Source: Pedobacter glucosidilyticus (lineage in GTDB: Bacteria > Bacteroidota > Bacteroidia > Sphingobacteriales > Sphingobacteriaceae). From it: a stretch of DNA of 64,000 nt. A program made the position numbers and the translations under genes. Numbering within the stretch: position 1 is the first letter of the stretch; each line of letters begins with the position of its first letter. The stretch is from the NCBI RefSeq assembly GCF_002483235.1, contig NZ_DLHN01000020.1, forward strand, positions 1 to 64,000, read 5' to 3'. Shown here in pieces: positions 17,057 through 25,419 of this stretch. A model generated the notes under the pieces. The model was not told where the DNA came from and made no database searches. It worked only from the letters and a program-made list of their open reading frames with translations.

Positions 17057-19027
17057 ATGGCCATAAAACAATCTTTACCGCTGATTTTTGCAGCAACCAT
17101 AACCGGTTTTTCTGCAGCAGCCCAATCTGTATTTACAGTACAACCCAACCAAATTAGAGCAGAAATACAAGCTACCATGTGGGGTGTGTTTTTTGAGGAT
17201 ATCAATATGGGGGCCGACGGAGGTATCTATGCAGAAATGATTAAAAACCGCTCTTTCGAGTTCTATAAACCTTTAATGGGTTGGACAGTAGAAGGTAAAA
17301 AAGTAGAAGGAGAGCTGTTAATTCTAAACCGTGGCGATGCAAATCCTGCTAATCCTCGTTTTCTAAGAGTTCAGGTTCAGAAAGAGGCTAAAAGTATGGT
17401 AAATGAAGGTTTTAAAGGGATGGGAATTAAAGCTGGGCTGAGGTATGATTTTTCATTCATGTACCGTCAAGCTAATGCAGGTATTAAAATTCAGGTAGAA
17501 CTGTTAAATGAGCTTAATGAAGTCATTGGTAAAGGGGAGGTGATACCAACGTCCGTTGGAGATAAGTGGCACAAGCAAGAACTCAGTTTTAACGCTACCG
17601 CTCATGCACAAAAGGGCAAGTTTAGAATTATTTTTAGTGGAGCAGGGGTTATAGATGTTGATATGATTTCTTTATTTCCATCAGACACCTGGAAAGGAAG
17701 AAAAGGTGGTTTAAGAGCAGATATGGTACAACTTTTAGCCGATTTAAAACCTGGCTTTGTACGTTTCCCCGGAGGGTGTATTGTAGAAGGGCATGATTTA
17801 TCTACCCGTTACCAGTGGAAAAAAACGATTGGTCCGGTAGAGGAAAGAACACTCATCATTAACCGTTGGAATAACCAAATGGCTAATCGTTTAGCCTCAG
17901 ATTATTATCAAACCTTTGGATTAGGTTTTTACGAGTATTTCCAGCTGGCAGAAGACATTGGCGCACAAGCCCTGCCTATTTTAAATTGCGGTATGGCATG
18001 CCAGTTTAATACAGCAGAAGTAGTACCGCTAGACCAGTTAGAGCCTTACATACAAGATGCCTTAGACTTAATAGAATTTGCCAATGGCGATGTACAAACA
18101 CCCTGGGGTAAAGTTAGGGCGCAAATGGGACATCCAAATCCCTTTAATTTAAAAATGTTGGGTGTTGGCAATGAAAATTGGGGTCCACAGTATATAGAAA
18201 GATTAAAGTTGTTTACCAAAGCCCTAAAGGCAAAATATCCGGAAATTAAATTGGTAAATAGTGGTGGTACTGATCCGGATGGGGAGCGTTTTGAGTACCT
18301 AAATACAGAATTAAGAAAAATGAATGCTGATATCATTGACGAGCATTACTACCGTAAACCCGAATGGTTTTTACAAAATACAGCTAGATATGATAATTAT
18401 CCAAGAACAGGACCTAAAATTTTTGCAGGTGAGTATGCAGCGCAAACAGATAAAGTAGTTAGTGTAAATAACAAAAACAATTTAAAAAGCGCTATTGCCG
18501 AAGCTGCTTTTTTAACAGGTTTAGAGCGTAATGCTGATATCGTAATTATGGCTTCTTACGCACCTTTGTTTGCGCATGTTGAGGGTTGGCAATGGACACC
18601 AGATTTAATTTGGGTTGATAATTTAAAAGCTTATGGAACACCTAATTATTATGTTCAGAAATTATTTGCCAATAACAGAGGTACACATGTGGTAAATTTA
18701 ATTAGGAAGGAGATTAAAGAAACTGTTGGCGATGGCATTTATGCTTCTGCTATCATAGATAAACAAAGTAACGAGCTGATTATTAAGGTGGTAAATGCTT
18801 CTGAAAAAGTGCAAGAAGTAATGTTTAATGTGGATAACAAGAAAGGTATTCAAACCATAGCTAAACTCAGTAGCCTTAGTTCAAATAGTTTGGATGATGA
18901 AAATACTATAGCTAAACCTAAACAGATTTTTCCAGAAGAAAGTGTCATCAAGGTAAAGAAACATCAAATTGCTCTCCAGCTCAAGCAAAATTCATTACAT
19001 GTAATTAAAGTAAAATTGATAGATTAA
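17057..19027 (+). CDS. Alpha-L-arabinofuranosidase, GH51
   Basis: 656 residues with a signal peptide (MAIKQSLPLIFAATITGF...AAAQ), so it is exported. A carbohydrate-binding-like insert (about 75-205, containing WTVEG and VDVDMISLFP) precedes the TIM barrel. The GH51 residues are clear: FVRFPGGCIVEG, acid/base E373 in GVGNENWG, and nucleophile E459 in IFAGEYAAQ. A C-terminal beta-sandwich completes the enzyme. It releases terminal arabinofuranose from arabinan or arabinoxylan. It lies 181 bp after the glf operon with its own likely promoter region. Confidence 0.94.
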   Translation: MAIKQSLPLIFAATITGFSAAAQSVFTVQPNQIRAEIQATMWGVFFEDINMGADGGIYAEMIKNRSFEFYKPLMGWTVEGKKVEGELLILNRGDANPANPRFLRVQVQKEAKSMVNEGFKGMGIKAGLRYDFSFMYRQANAGIKIQVELLNELNEVIGKGEVIPTSVGDKWHKQELSFNATAHAQKGKFRIIFSGAGVIDVDMISLFPSDTWKGRKGGLRADMVQLLADLKPGFVRFPGGCIVEGHDLSTRYQWKKTIGPVEERTLIINRWNNQMANRLASDYYQTFGLGFYEYFQLAEDIGAQALPILNCGMACQFNTAEVVPLDQLEPYIQDALDLIEFANGDVQTPWGKVRAQMGHPNPFNLKMLGVGNENWGPQYIERLKLFTKALKAKYPEIKLVNSGGTDPDGERFEYLNTELRKMNADIIDEHYYRKPEWFLQNTARYDNYPRTGPKIFAGEYAAQTDKVVSVNNKNNLKSAIAEAAFLTGLERNADIVIMASYAPLFAHVEGWQWTPDLIWVDNLKAYGTPNYYVQKLFANNRGTHVVNLIRKEIKETVGDGIYASAIIDKQSNELIIKVVNASEKVQEVMFNVDNKKGIQTIAKLSSLSSNSLDDENTIAKPKQIFPEESVIKVKKHQIALQLKQNSLHVIKVKLID

Positions 19028-19384
19028 TTTTTTGAATGATACGAAGAAAAGAAACTTGCTGATAGAGTTTAAAACTTTTAGCGTTTTGATTTTCGCTTTC
19101 AGCTTTTAAGAATGATTGATTTTAAGACAACTTGTGTAACGGCAAGAACAATAATTTTTCATAAAAACTACTTTGTTGAATTTTACATATAACAAGACGA
19201 AAAAGTGAAAGTAAAATTTAGTACTTTCTTGAGTTGATTAAACAGGTTGATTGTGTTCCAGAAAAGTTTTTAAAGCATTTGACAGGAACTGAGGGTCTTC
19301 CCTATGAGATTAGAATAATAAGAATTTTTGAAATGGGTTTGAATAAAAGAATTGGTTTTACATTCTTGTAAGTTAAAAAAAACA
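19028..19384. other. Intergenic region, GH51 to ychF
   Basis: No ORF of protein-like character is visible. The first part contains a T-rich stretch with GCGTTTTGATTTTCGC and GCTTTCAGCTTTTAAG, similar in style to the CT-rich dispersed sequence near 28940-28990. Nothing else is recognised. Confidence 0.4.
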
Positions 19385-19418
19385 AAAAAGCCAAATCATT
19401 AACAATTTGGCTTTATTC
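19385..19418 (-). terminator. Terminator of ychF
   Basis: A perfect 10-bp stem AAAGCCAAAT / ATTTGGCTTT with an 8-nt loop has a long A run on the plus strand just before it. This is a U tract on the minus transcript, so it terminates ychF. Confidence 0.85.
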
Positions 19419-19499
19419 TATAAATACTCTTGCGCTCGTTTGTAACGAGTGCTTAACATGGTCTAACGATTCAATCGTATTTGAAACTTATATTATAGA
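19417..19499. repeat. 83-bp palindromic element (REP/MITE-like) between ychF and its terminator
   Basis: The outer 7-bp inverted repeat TCTATAA (19417-19423) / TTATAGA (19493-19499) encloses two further hairpins: CTCGTTTGTAACGAG (19435-19449) and ACGATTCAATCGT (19468-19480). A three-stem layout of this kind is typical of small non-autonomous palindromic elements. It sits 10 bp after the ychF stop. No coding potential is seen. Confidence 0.55.
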
Positions 19500-19508
19500 A
19501 ATGAAAAT

Positions 19509-20609
19509 CTAAACATTAAATCTAAAGTGCATAATATCACCATCTTCAACTATATAAGTTTTGCCTTCAACACCTAGTTTGCCTGCTTCTTTACAAGCGT
19601 TTTCAGAACCTAAAGTCACAAAATCTTGATATTTAATCACCTCGGCTCTAATGAAACCTTTCTCAAAATCACTATGGATAACGCCAGCAGCTTGTGGGGC
19701 AGTAAAGCCTTTGGTAATAGTCCAAGCCCTAACTTCTTGCACACCAGCAGTAAAATAGGTTGATAAATTTAATAGGCGGTAAGCAGCTCTAATCAATTTA
19801 GCCACGCCAGATTCGGTTAAACCTAAATCAGCCAAAAACATTTGGCGTTCTTCATAATCTTCCAGCTCAGCAATTTCAGATTCTATCTTAGCAGAAATAA
19901 TTAAAACCTCAGCATTTTCATCTTTAACAGACTCTTTTACCAGGTCTACATATTTGTTTCCGGTGTTTACAGAAGCCTCATCAACATTACACACATATAA
20001 AACCGGTTTGATGGTGAGTAAGCTTAAATCTACAATAAATTCAAAATCCTCTACAGTGATAGGGGCAGTACGAGCAGATTTTCCAGACTCTAAATGAGAT
20101 TTTACCGCAGATAATATCTCAAAAGTCTTTTTAGCATCCTTATCAGTACCTGTTTTAGCAGTTTTTTCTACTTTTTGGATACGCTTGGTTACCGTTTCTA
20201 AATCTTTCAACTGTAGCTCGGTATCAATAATTTCTTTATCTCTGATGGGGTCTACAGAACCATCAACATGGATCACATTACCATCATCAAAACAACGTAA
20301 AACATGGATGATAGCATTGGTAGCTCTGATATTTCCTAAAAACTGGTTTCCTAAACCTTCGCCTTGTGAAGCACCTTTTACCAAACCTGCTATGTCTACA
20401 ATCTCAATCGTATTAGGAACAACCTTTTGTGGTTTTACCAATTCGGCAAGTTTAGTTAACCTTTCATCCGGAACGGTAATAACACCAACATTGGGTTCAA
20501 TAGTACAAAAAGGAAAGTTTGCTGCTTGCGCTTTAGCGTTAGACAAACAATTAAATAGGGTAGACTTGCCTACGTTGGGTAAACCAACTATTCCGCACTG
20601 TAGTGCCAT
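19509..20609 (-). CDS. ychF: Redox-regulated ATPase YchF (OLA1 family)
   Basis: 366 residues, the usual YchF length (363 in E. coli). The P-loop GLPNVGKST (8-16) is at the N-terminus, G3 is DIAGLVKGAS, and the altered G4 NVDE (in VLYVCNVDE) gives ATP preference. The C-terminal TGS domain ends GEDG-like IVEDGDIMHFRFNV. It is a cytoplasmic ribosome-associated ATPase. The start MALQCGIVGLPNVG is standard. It is monocistronic, with TATCTTTG about 75 bp upstream. Confidence 0.96.
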   Translation of the reverse strand: MALQCGIVGLPNVGKSTLFNCLSNAKAQAANFPFCTIEPNVGVITVPDERLTKLAELVKPQKVVPNTIEIVDIAGLVKGASQGEGLGNQFLGNIRATNAIIHVLRCFDDGNVIHVDGSVDPIRDKEIIDTELQLKDLETVTKRIQKVEKTAKTGTDKDAKKTFEILSAVKSHLESGKSARTAPITVEDFEFIVDLSLLTIKPVLYVCNVDEASVNTGNKYVDLVKESVKDENAEVLIISAKIESEIAELEDYEERQMFLADLGLTESGVAKLIRAAYRLLNLSTYFTAGVQEVRAWTITKGFTAPQAAGVIHSDFEKGFIRAEVIKYQDFVTLGSENACKEAGKLGVEGKTYIVEDGDIMHFRFNV

Positions 20610-20683
20610 ATTTTTTTATATTATGATTTGTATTTTTTGATGTTTATCTGGGTTTTACCAAGAAACCAAGACTAAAATTTGCG

Positions 20684-20691
20684 CAAAGATA
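20684..20691 (-). promoter_or_regulatory. -7 box of ychF
   Basis: TATCTTTG on the minus strand matches TAnnTTTG. It lies 75 bp upstream of the ychF ATG. No TTG at the right -33 distance was found. Confidence 0.35.
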
Positions 20692-20779
20692 AGAGTTTAA
20701 GTATAAAATTTTGGTTTAAGTGTAGCTTCCTTTTTAAAGAATTTCATTTATATTCATAAAAATTTAAATTTTACTAAAC

Positions 20780-21271
20780 ATGGAAGAAAACAACTACTCA
20801 GAAAATCTAGACAATCAAGAAAATCAAAACAAAGAAGAAGTAAAGGCATTGGTCTTTAGCTTCTCTATAGAAGAATTTTTGCTAGAGACGGCCAAGTGGG
20901 CTAAATTTTTAGCTATAATGGGTTTTATATTTACCGGTTTAGCAGTTTTGTTAGGATTATTGTTCTCTGTTTTTGGTTCGGCTATGTTATCTGCAACTGC
21001 TTTTGGTGCCATTGGTGGTGCTGCCTTCGGACTAATTTATATCATTGCTGGTTTGATATATTATTTCCCAGCAAAATACCTGTATGATTTTGCCGTTTAT
21101 ACCAAACAAGCCATTTTAATCAAAGACCAAGAATCTATAGAATATGCTTTTTCCAAAATAAAATCGGTATTTAAGTTTTGGGGAATTATGGTTATCATTA
21201 TTTTAGTGATATACTTTTTAGCTTTCATTTTTGGTATTGCATCGGCCATTTTTATGGGGATGGGTTCTTAA
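20780..21271 (+). CDS. DUF5362-type membrane protein
   Basis: 163 residues. An acidic N-terminal tail (MEENNYSENLDNQENQNKEE) is followed by a cytoplasmic helix and about three or four membrane segments (FLAIMGFIFTGLAVLLGLLF, FGLIYIIAGLIYYFPAKYLY, IMVIIILVIYFLAFIFGIA). The YYFPAKYLYDFAVYTKQAI and DQESIEYAFSKIKSVFKFWG pieces match my recollection of the DUF5362 family of Bacteroidetes. The role is unknown. It is 37 bp upstream of the GH20 gene in the same direction. Confidence 0.75.
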   Translation: MEENNYSENLDNQENQNKEEVKALVFSFSIEEFLLETAKWAKFLAIMGFIFTGLAVLLGLLFSVFGSAMLSATAFGAIGGAAFGLIYIIAGLIYYFPAKYLYDFAVYTKQAILIKDQESIEYAFSKIKSVFKFWGIMVIIILVIYFLAFIFGIASAIFMGMGS

Positions 21272-21307
21272 TTATAAATACTAAGCTTTAAATATTTTAA
21301 CATCGAT

Positions 21308-23611
21308 ATGCGCTTTTACTTCTTTATTTTCTGTTCTCTACTCTCTTGTTCTGTATTTAGTCAGGCTGTAAACCAAAACTTAGGTATTATACCCGCACCA
21401 CAAGAAGTGGTATCTAAAGAAGGTTTTTTTGTATTAACACCGCAAACGGCTATTCTTTATCAGCAAGATGCAGATAGAAAAATAGCAGAGTTATTTAGAG
21501 ATTTAGTAAAACAGCATAGTGGTTTTGAGTTGGTGGTGGCCAAAAACTTTATTCAAGCACCAGAAAGCCTTATCAGCTTTATCAATCAAGCTTTACCGCA
21601 AAATCCAGAAGCCTATGAAATCAACATCGGCGAAAAGCAAATTACCTTAAGCGGACAAGAACAAGGGCTTTTTTACGCCATGCAAAGTTTAGCACAGTTG
21701 TATCAACTGCATAAAAACAATCTTAACATCCCGCAGGCTATCATCAAAGACCAACCAAGGTTTCAGTATCGTGGTTTACACCTAGATGTTGGCAGGCATT
21801 TTTATCCGCTAGATTTTATCAAAAAGTATATTGATATCATGGCGATGTACAAGCTCAATAACTTCCATTGGCATTTAACAGAAGACCAAGGTTGGCGCTT
21901 AGAGATTAAAAAATATCCAAAACTAACAGAAATAGGAGCTTACAGGGCACAAACATTAATTGGTAATTTCCACGACCGTATGCCTCAATGGTTTGATAAT
22001 AAGCCTTACGGTGGATTTTACACACAAGAAGAAGCCAAAGAAATTGTGGCTTATGCAGCATCCAAATACATCAATGTGATACCCGAGATAGAATTGCCTG
22101 GCCATGCTGTTGCTGCTTTAGCATCATACCCAGAGTTTGCTTGTGGTGATACCCCTGGTCCTTTTAAAGTAGAAGAAAAATGGGGCGTTTTCCCTGATAT
22201 TTTTTGTGCAGGTAAAGAAGAAACTTTTAGTTTTTTGGAGGATATCCTTACCGAGGTGATGGCTATTTTTCCTTCATCTTACATCCATATCGGTGGTGAT
22301 GAAGCGCCTAAAACCCGTTGGAAAACTTGTAGCTATTGCCAAAAGCGTATCAAAGCTAAAAAGCTTAAGAACGAGGAAGAGCTACAATCTTATTTTATCC
22401 AAAGGATAGAGAAATTTGTAAATAAAAACGGTAGAAAAATTATAGGTTGGGATGAAATTTTAGAAGGTGGTTTAGCACCCAATGCCACGGTAATGTCGTG
22501 GCGAGGAGAAAAAGGTGGCATAGCAGCCGCACAACAAAACCACGATGTGATCATGACGCCCGGTTCAAACGGTTTGTATCTAGACCATGTTCAAGGTCGC
22601 TCAGACCAAGAGCCACTTTCTATAGGTGGCGATGGCAGGATAGGGCTGCTTTACCAATACAATCCAACGCCTTCGGTTTTAACAGCAGCGCAACAAAAAT
22701 ACATCAAAGGGGTGCAAGCCAATATGTGGACAGAATATATGCCTACCACACAAAAAGTAGAGTATATGCTTTTTCCTAGGGTTATGGCTTTGGCAGAAGT
22801 AGCATGGACAAATACCTCCCAAAAGGATTATCAAAACTTTGCTCATCAGCGTTTGCCTTTACACTTAAACCTGCTCGACCAAACCTCTACACTTTACAGA
22901 GTGCCTACTGCTATAGGCGCTAAAGACACCACGCTAAATATCCAATCAAGCTATACCTTCACGTGGAAACCCTCTGTAAAAGATGCTATTATCTATTATA
23001 CATTAGATGGTAAAATACCTGATGCTACATGTTTAGTTTATCAAGGGAATTTAGAAGTTACCGTAAAAGAGGGAGAGCGTATTCCAGTAAAATCTATCGT
23101 AATTACGCCTTCTGGTAAGCGTAGTGCTGTAATTACCACTTGGTTGGTAAACCGTAAACCTTTAGAAGCTATTACAGATACGCCAGCCGTTTCTGGAAGT
23201 TTAAAATACCATTATGTGCCAGGTAAATTCACCAGCGTTTTAGAAATTGATACCAATTTAGCTACAAAAAAAGGTTTAGTTAATCAGTTAGCTTTAAATA
23301 AGATAAGTGGTAAAGATAGAAGCTATGGTTTAGTATTTAGCGGATACATCAAAGTAAATGAAGATGCAACTTTTGAGTTTTCTTTATTAAGTGATGATGG
23401 TGCTAGGTTGTATATTGATGATGAATTGATTATCGATAATGATGGCAAGCATGCCCGCTACGAGCGAGCTGCCGGAGTTTGGCTAAGACCAGGCTTGCAC
23501 AAAATTAAATTAGCTTATTTTGATGATGGATTAGGTTCGGCCTTAAAATTATCTGTTAAAGGTACGGATGGAAAGAAAATAGAATTACCCCCTGTGATGA
23601 TGTTTAATTAG
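21308..23611 (+). CDS. Beta-N-acetylhexosaminidase, GH20, with PA14 domain
   Basis: 767 residues with an N-terminal signal peptide (FYFFIFCSLLSCSVFSQ; the Cys could also make it a lipoprotein). The GH20b N-domain covers about 20-145 and the TIM barrel about 150-500. The catalytic pair D331-E332 is in HIGGDEAPKTRW, and WHLTEDQGWR and AELPGH-like EIELPGHAVA are also present. A chitobiase/FN3-like domain follows (about 535-610, TFTWKPSV...IYYTLDGKIPD). The C-terminal PA14 domain covers about 635-767 (FSGYIKVNEDATFEFSLLSD, DGARLYIDDELIIDNDG). It removes terminal GlcNAc or GalNAc from glycans in the periplasm or at the surface; the PA14 domain probably binds carbohydrate. Confidence 0.95.
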   Translation: MRFYFFIFCSLLSCSVFSQAVNQNLGIIPAPQEVVSKEGFFVLTPQTAILYQQDADRKIAELFRDLVKQHSGFELVVAKNFIQAPESLISFINQALPQNPEAYEINIGEKQITLSGQEQGLFYAMQSLAQLYQLHKNNLNIPQAIIKDQPRFQYRGLHLDVGRHFYPLDFIKKYIDIMAMYKLNNFHWHLTEDQGWRLEIKKYPKLTEIGAYRAQTLIGNFHDRMPQWFDNKPYGGFYTQEEAKEIVAYAASKYINVIPEIELPGHAVAALASYPEFACGDTPGPFKVEEKWGVFPDIFCAGKEETFSFLEDILTEVMAIFPSSYIHIGGDEAPKTRWKTCSYCQKRIKAKKLKNEEELQSYFIQRIEKFVNKNGRKIIGWDEILEGGLAPNATVMSWRGEKGGIAAAQQNHDVIMTPGSNGLYLDHVQGRSDQEPLSIGGDGRIGLLYQYNPTPSVLTAAQQKYIKGVQANMWTEYMPTTQKVEYMLFPRVMALAEVAWTNTSQKDYQNFAHQRLPLHLNLLDQTSTLYRVPTAIGAKDTTLNIQSSYTFTWKPSVKDAIIYYTLDGKIPDATCLVYQGNLEVTVKEGERIPVKSIVITPSGKRSAVITTWLVNRKPLEAITDTPAVSGSLKYHYVPGKFTSVLEIDTNLATKKGLVNQLALNKISGKDRSYGLVFSGYIKVNEDATFEFSLLSDDGARLYIDDELIIDNDGKHARYERAAGVWLRPGLHKIKLAYFDDGLGSALKLSVKGTDGKKIELPPVMMFN

Positions 23612-23621
23612 TTTTTAAACG

Positions 23622-24224
23622 ATGAATAAAGTATTGATTTGTGTTTGTGCACTTGTACTAGGTTTAGCGGCTTGTGGCGGAGAAGAAAAAACAGAAAATA
23701 AAGCTGTTGAAGCTAAAGTTGTTTTGCCACAACCTTTTAAAAGTATGCAGAAATTGATGGTAAGACCAGGTTTAGATTTTCATATCTTAAACTGGGGTAA
23801 AGGTGCCGATACGCTAGGCGCTGTATTAGTTTTGCGTACTGATACTTTACAGCAAGAAAATACGGCTTACAATTTAGAAATAGAAGGCAAGTTTGTGGAG
23901 GCTTTTAATACCGATATGGATACCGATGGCAATCCAGAGATTTTAATTTACACCACTTTAAATGATAGTGTTAAAACTCCAGAATTATATTGTTTAGAGT
24001 ATAATAACGGCGAACCTAACCGAATTAAATTCCCGGCTTTAACCAGTAAAACATCTAAATTATACCGCGGAAAAGATAATTTTTACCTCCACGAAGGCAA
24101 GCTGAGAAGAGCTTTTGATTTGTACGAGGATCCTAATCCAAAAGCAAAACCAACGGGTAAAAAACTGATAGAATATAGCATCAGAAGTAATACTTTTGAT
24201 ATTACCGAAATCCAAGAAAACTAA
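23622..24224 (+). CDS. Hypothetical lipoprotein
   Basis: 200 residues. The lipobox is LGLAAC (residue 19) with a GGEEK tail, so it is probably an outer-membrane lipoprotein. The mature part is rich in beta-strand (DTLGAVLVLRTDTLQ, DTDGNPEILIYTTLND). The DxDxDGxPE-like segment DMDTDGNPEI resembles a calcium-binding or FG-GAP-like strand turn. It follows the GH20 gene by 10 bp and is probably cotranscribed. Its stop overlaps the stop of the converging membrane-protein gene by 4 bp. Confidence 0.75.
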   Translation: MNKVLICVCALVLGLAACGGEEKTENKAVEAKVVLPQPFKSMQKLMVRPGLDFHILNWGKGADTLGAVLVLRTDTLQQENTAYNLEIEGKFVEAFNTDMDTDGNPEILIYTTLNDSVKTPELYCLEYNNGEPNRIKFPALTSKTSKLYRGKDNFYLHEGKLRRAFDLYEDPNPKAKPTGKKLIEYSIRSNTFDITEIQEN

Positions 24225-24826
24225 TTTTCTTGATTGGCAAATTGCTTTTTTAAACGTTCAAGTTCAGCAATAAGCTCGTTAAAGCGCTTTTCCTCTTTAC
24301 GGATATAAACCACCCTAATGAAGAAGGTACATAAAGCAAACCAAGTGATAGAAAAAGCTACCGCCAACACCAACGTTATGGTATTTACATGATTAAAAAA
24401 CTCGATAAAATACAAACCCAAAGCCAGTGCTAAGGCAACAGTATAAACGTAGTAATTACGTGTATTTTGTTGAAAACGCTCTTTTCTAAAGCCCTCAATA
24501 TAGTCAATATGCTTTTCCGGAGTTTCTAAAAGAGAATCGTTATTTAACGTTTTTAAGTTTTTAATTTGGGTATAGATATAATAAAAACAACAAAGCTCAA
24601 AAATAAACATGGCAATATGGGTAGTCCAAGTATTAAAAGATAGGGTAGCCCACAAATAACCAATGGTACAAGCTGCTAAAACCATCCATATAAGTTCTAT
24701 CCAAATTTTCGCACTAAATTTATTCCTCGATTTTTTATAACGAGAAATCAACTCCTTATAATCAACTTTAGGAGTATTATCGGCTTGTTCGTTCCAAATA
24801 TTTAATATAGAATCAAAGTCTTTCAT
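24221..24826 (-). CDS. Membrane protein encoded with the ECF sigma factor
   Basis: 201 residues with four hydrophobic helices in two pairs (IELIWMVLAACTIGYLWATL and IAMFIFELCCFYYIYTQI; then YYVYTVALALALGLYFIEFF and ITLVLAVAFSITWFALCTFF). The cytoplasmic N-terminus is MKDFDSILNIWNEQADNTPK and the coiled-coil C-terminus is KRFNELIAELERLKKQ. It overlaps the sigma gene by 14 bp, so the two are translated together. This suggests it controls the sigma factor, but it lacks a recognisable zinc anti-sigma motif or FecR domain; the role is inferred from position. Confidence 0.75.
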   Translation of the reverse strand: MKDFDSILNIWNEQADNTPKVDYKELISRYKKSRNKFSAKIWIELIWMVLAACTIGYLWATLSFNTWTTHIAMFIFELCCFYYIYTQIKNLKTLNNDSLLETPEKHIDYIEGFRKERFQQNTRNYYVYTVALALALGLYFIEFFNHVNTITLVLAVAFSITWFALCTFFIRVVYIRKEEKRFNELIAELERLKKQFANQEN

Positions 24827-25310
24827 GCTTATTAAAAAGTTCTGTAAGCTTGTGTTTAATACGGTGAATTTTTACTCTCAAATTTCCCTCAGAGATACCA
24901 GAAATCTCCGCAATTTCTGGGTAAGGCACTTCATCCATCACCAAAGTAATCAAGAGCCTTTCATTTTCTTCTAACTGGGCAATACAATTGTAAAGCGTTT
25001 TAATTTGTTCTTGTTTCTCTGAAGTTTCCTCAGCTTTGTTTTCTATGATGTTTGGTGTTAACTCGTCCTTAGCTTGTCTTTTTTCTGTTTTAAGGTAAGT
25101 TAAACAAGTGTTTACAGCTATCCGGTAAATCCAAGTAGAAATCATGGCTTGGTTTCTGAATTTGTCCAGATTTTGCCAAACTTTCAAGAAAGTCTCTTGC
25201 ATTAAATCATTCGCACTATCCTCATCATTGGTATAACCAAAACATAAACGATATATTTTCTTAGAATTAGCCTGAAAAATTTCTTTGAAAACTTGTTCCT
25301 TCTGAGACAT
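24813..25310 (-). CDS. ECF-type RNA polymerase sigma factor
   Basis: 165 residues. Region 2 is at about 10-75 (IYRLCFGYTNDEDSANDLMQETFLKVWQNLDKFR with ISTWIYRIAVNTCLTYLK). Region 4 is at about 105-160 (LEENERLLITLVMDEVPYPEIAEISG then EGNLRVKIHRIKHKL, the helix-turn-helix that reads -35). The length and domains are those of a short ECF sigma. The downstream overlapping membrane protein is its likely partner. It diverges from the FGE-like lipoprotein gene, which could be a target. Confidence 0.93.
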   Translation of the reverse strand: MSQKEQVFKEIFQANSKKIYRLCFGYTNDEDSANDLMQETFLKVWQNLDKFRNQAMISTWIYRIAVNTCLTYLKTEKRQAKDELTPNIIENKAEETSEKQEQIKTLYNCIAQLEENERLLITLVMDEVPYPEIAEISGISEGNLRVKIHRIKHKLTELFNKHERL

Positions 25311-25419
25311 TTATGTGAGTAGTTTTTTAAATGAGATAGGTTTTGGTTTTAATTGTTACAAATTAGAAGAATAATTTTGATAATTTTAAATTTTGAAAGC
25401 CAAACATATTCTACACACG

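Noticed and set aside
22498..22779. 93-codon ORF inside the GH20 gene
   Set aside because: It is a shifted-frame shadow of a strongly supported GH20 domain.
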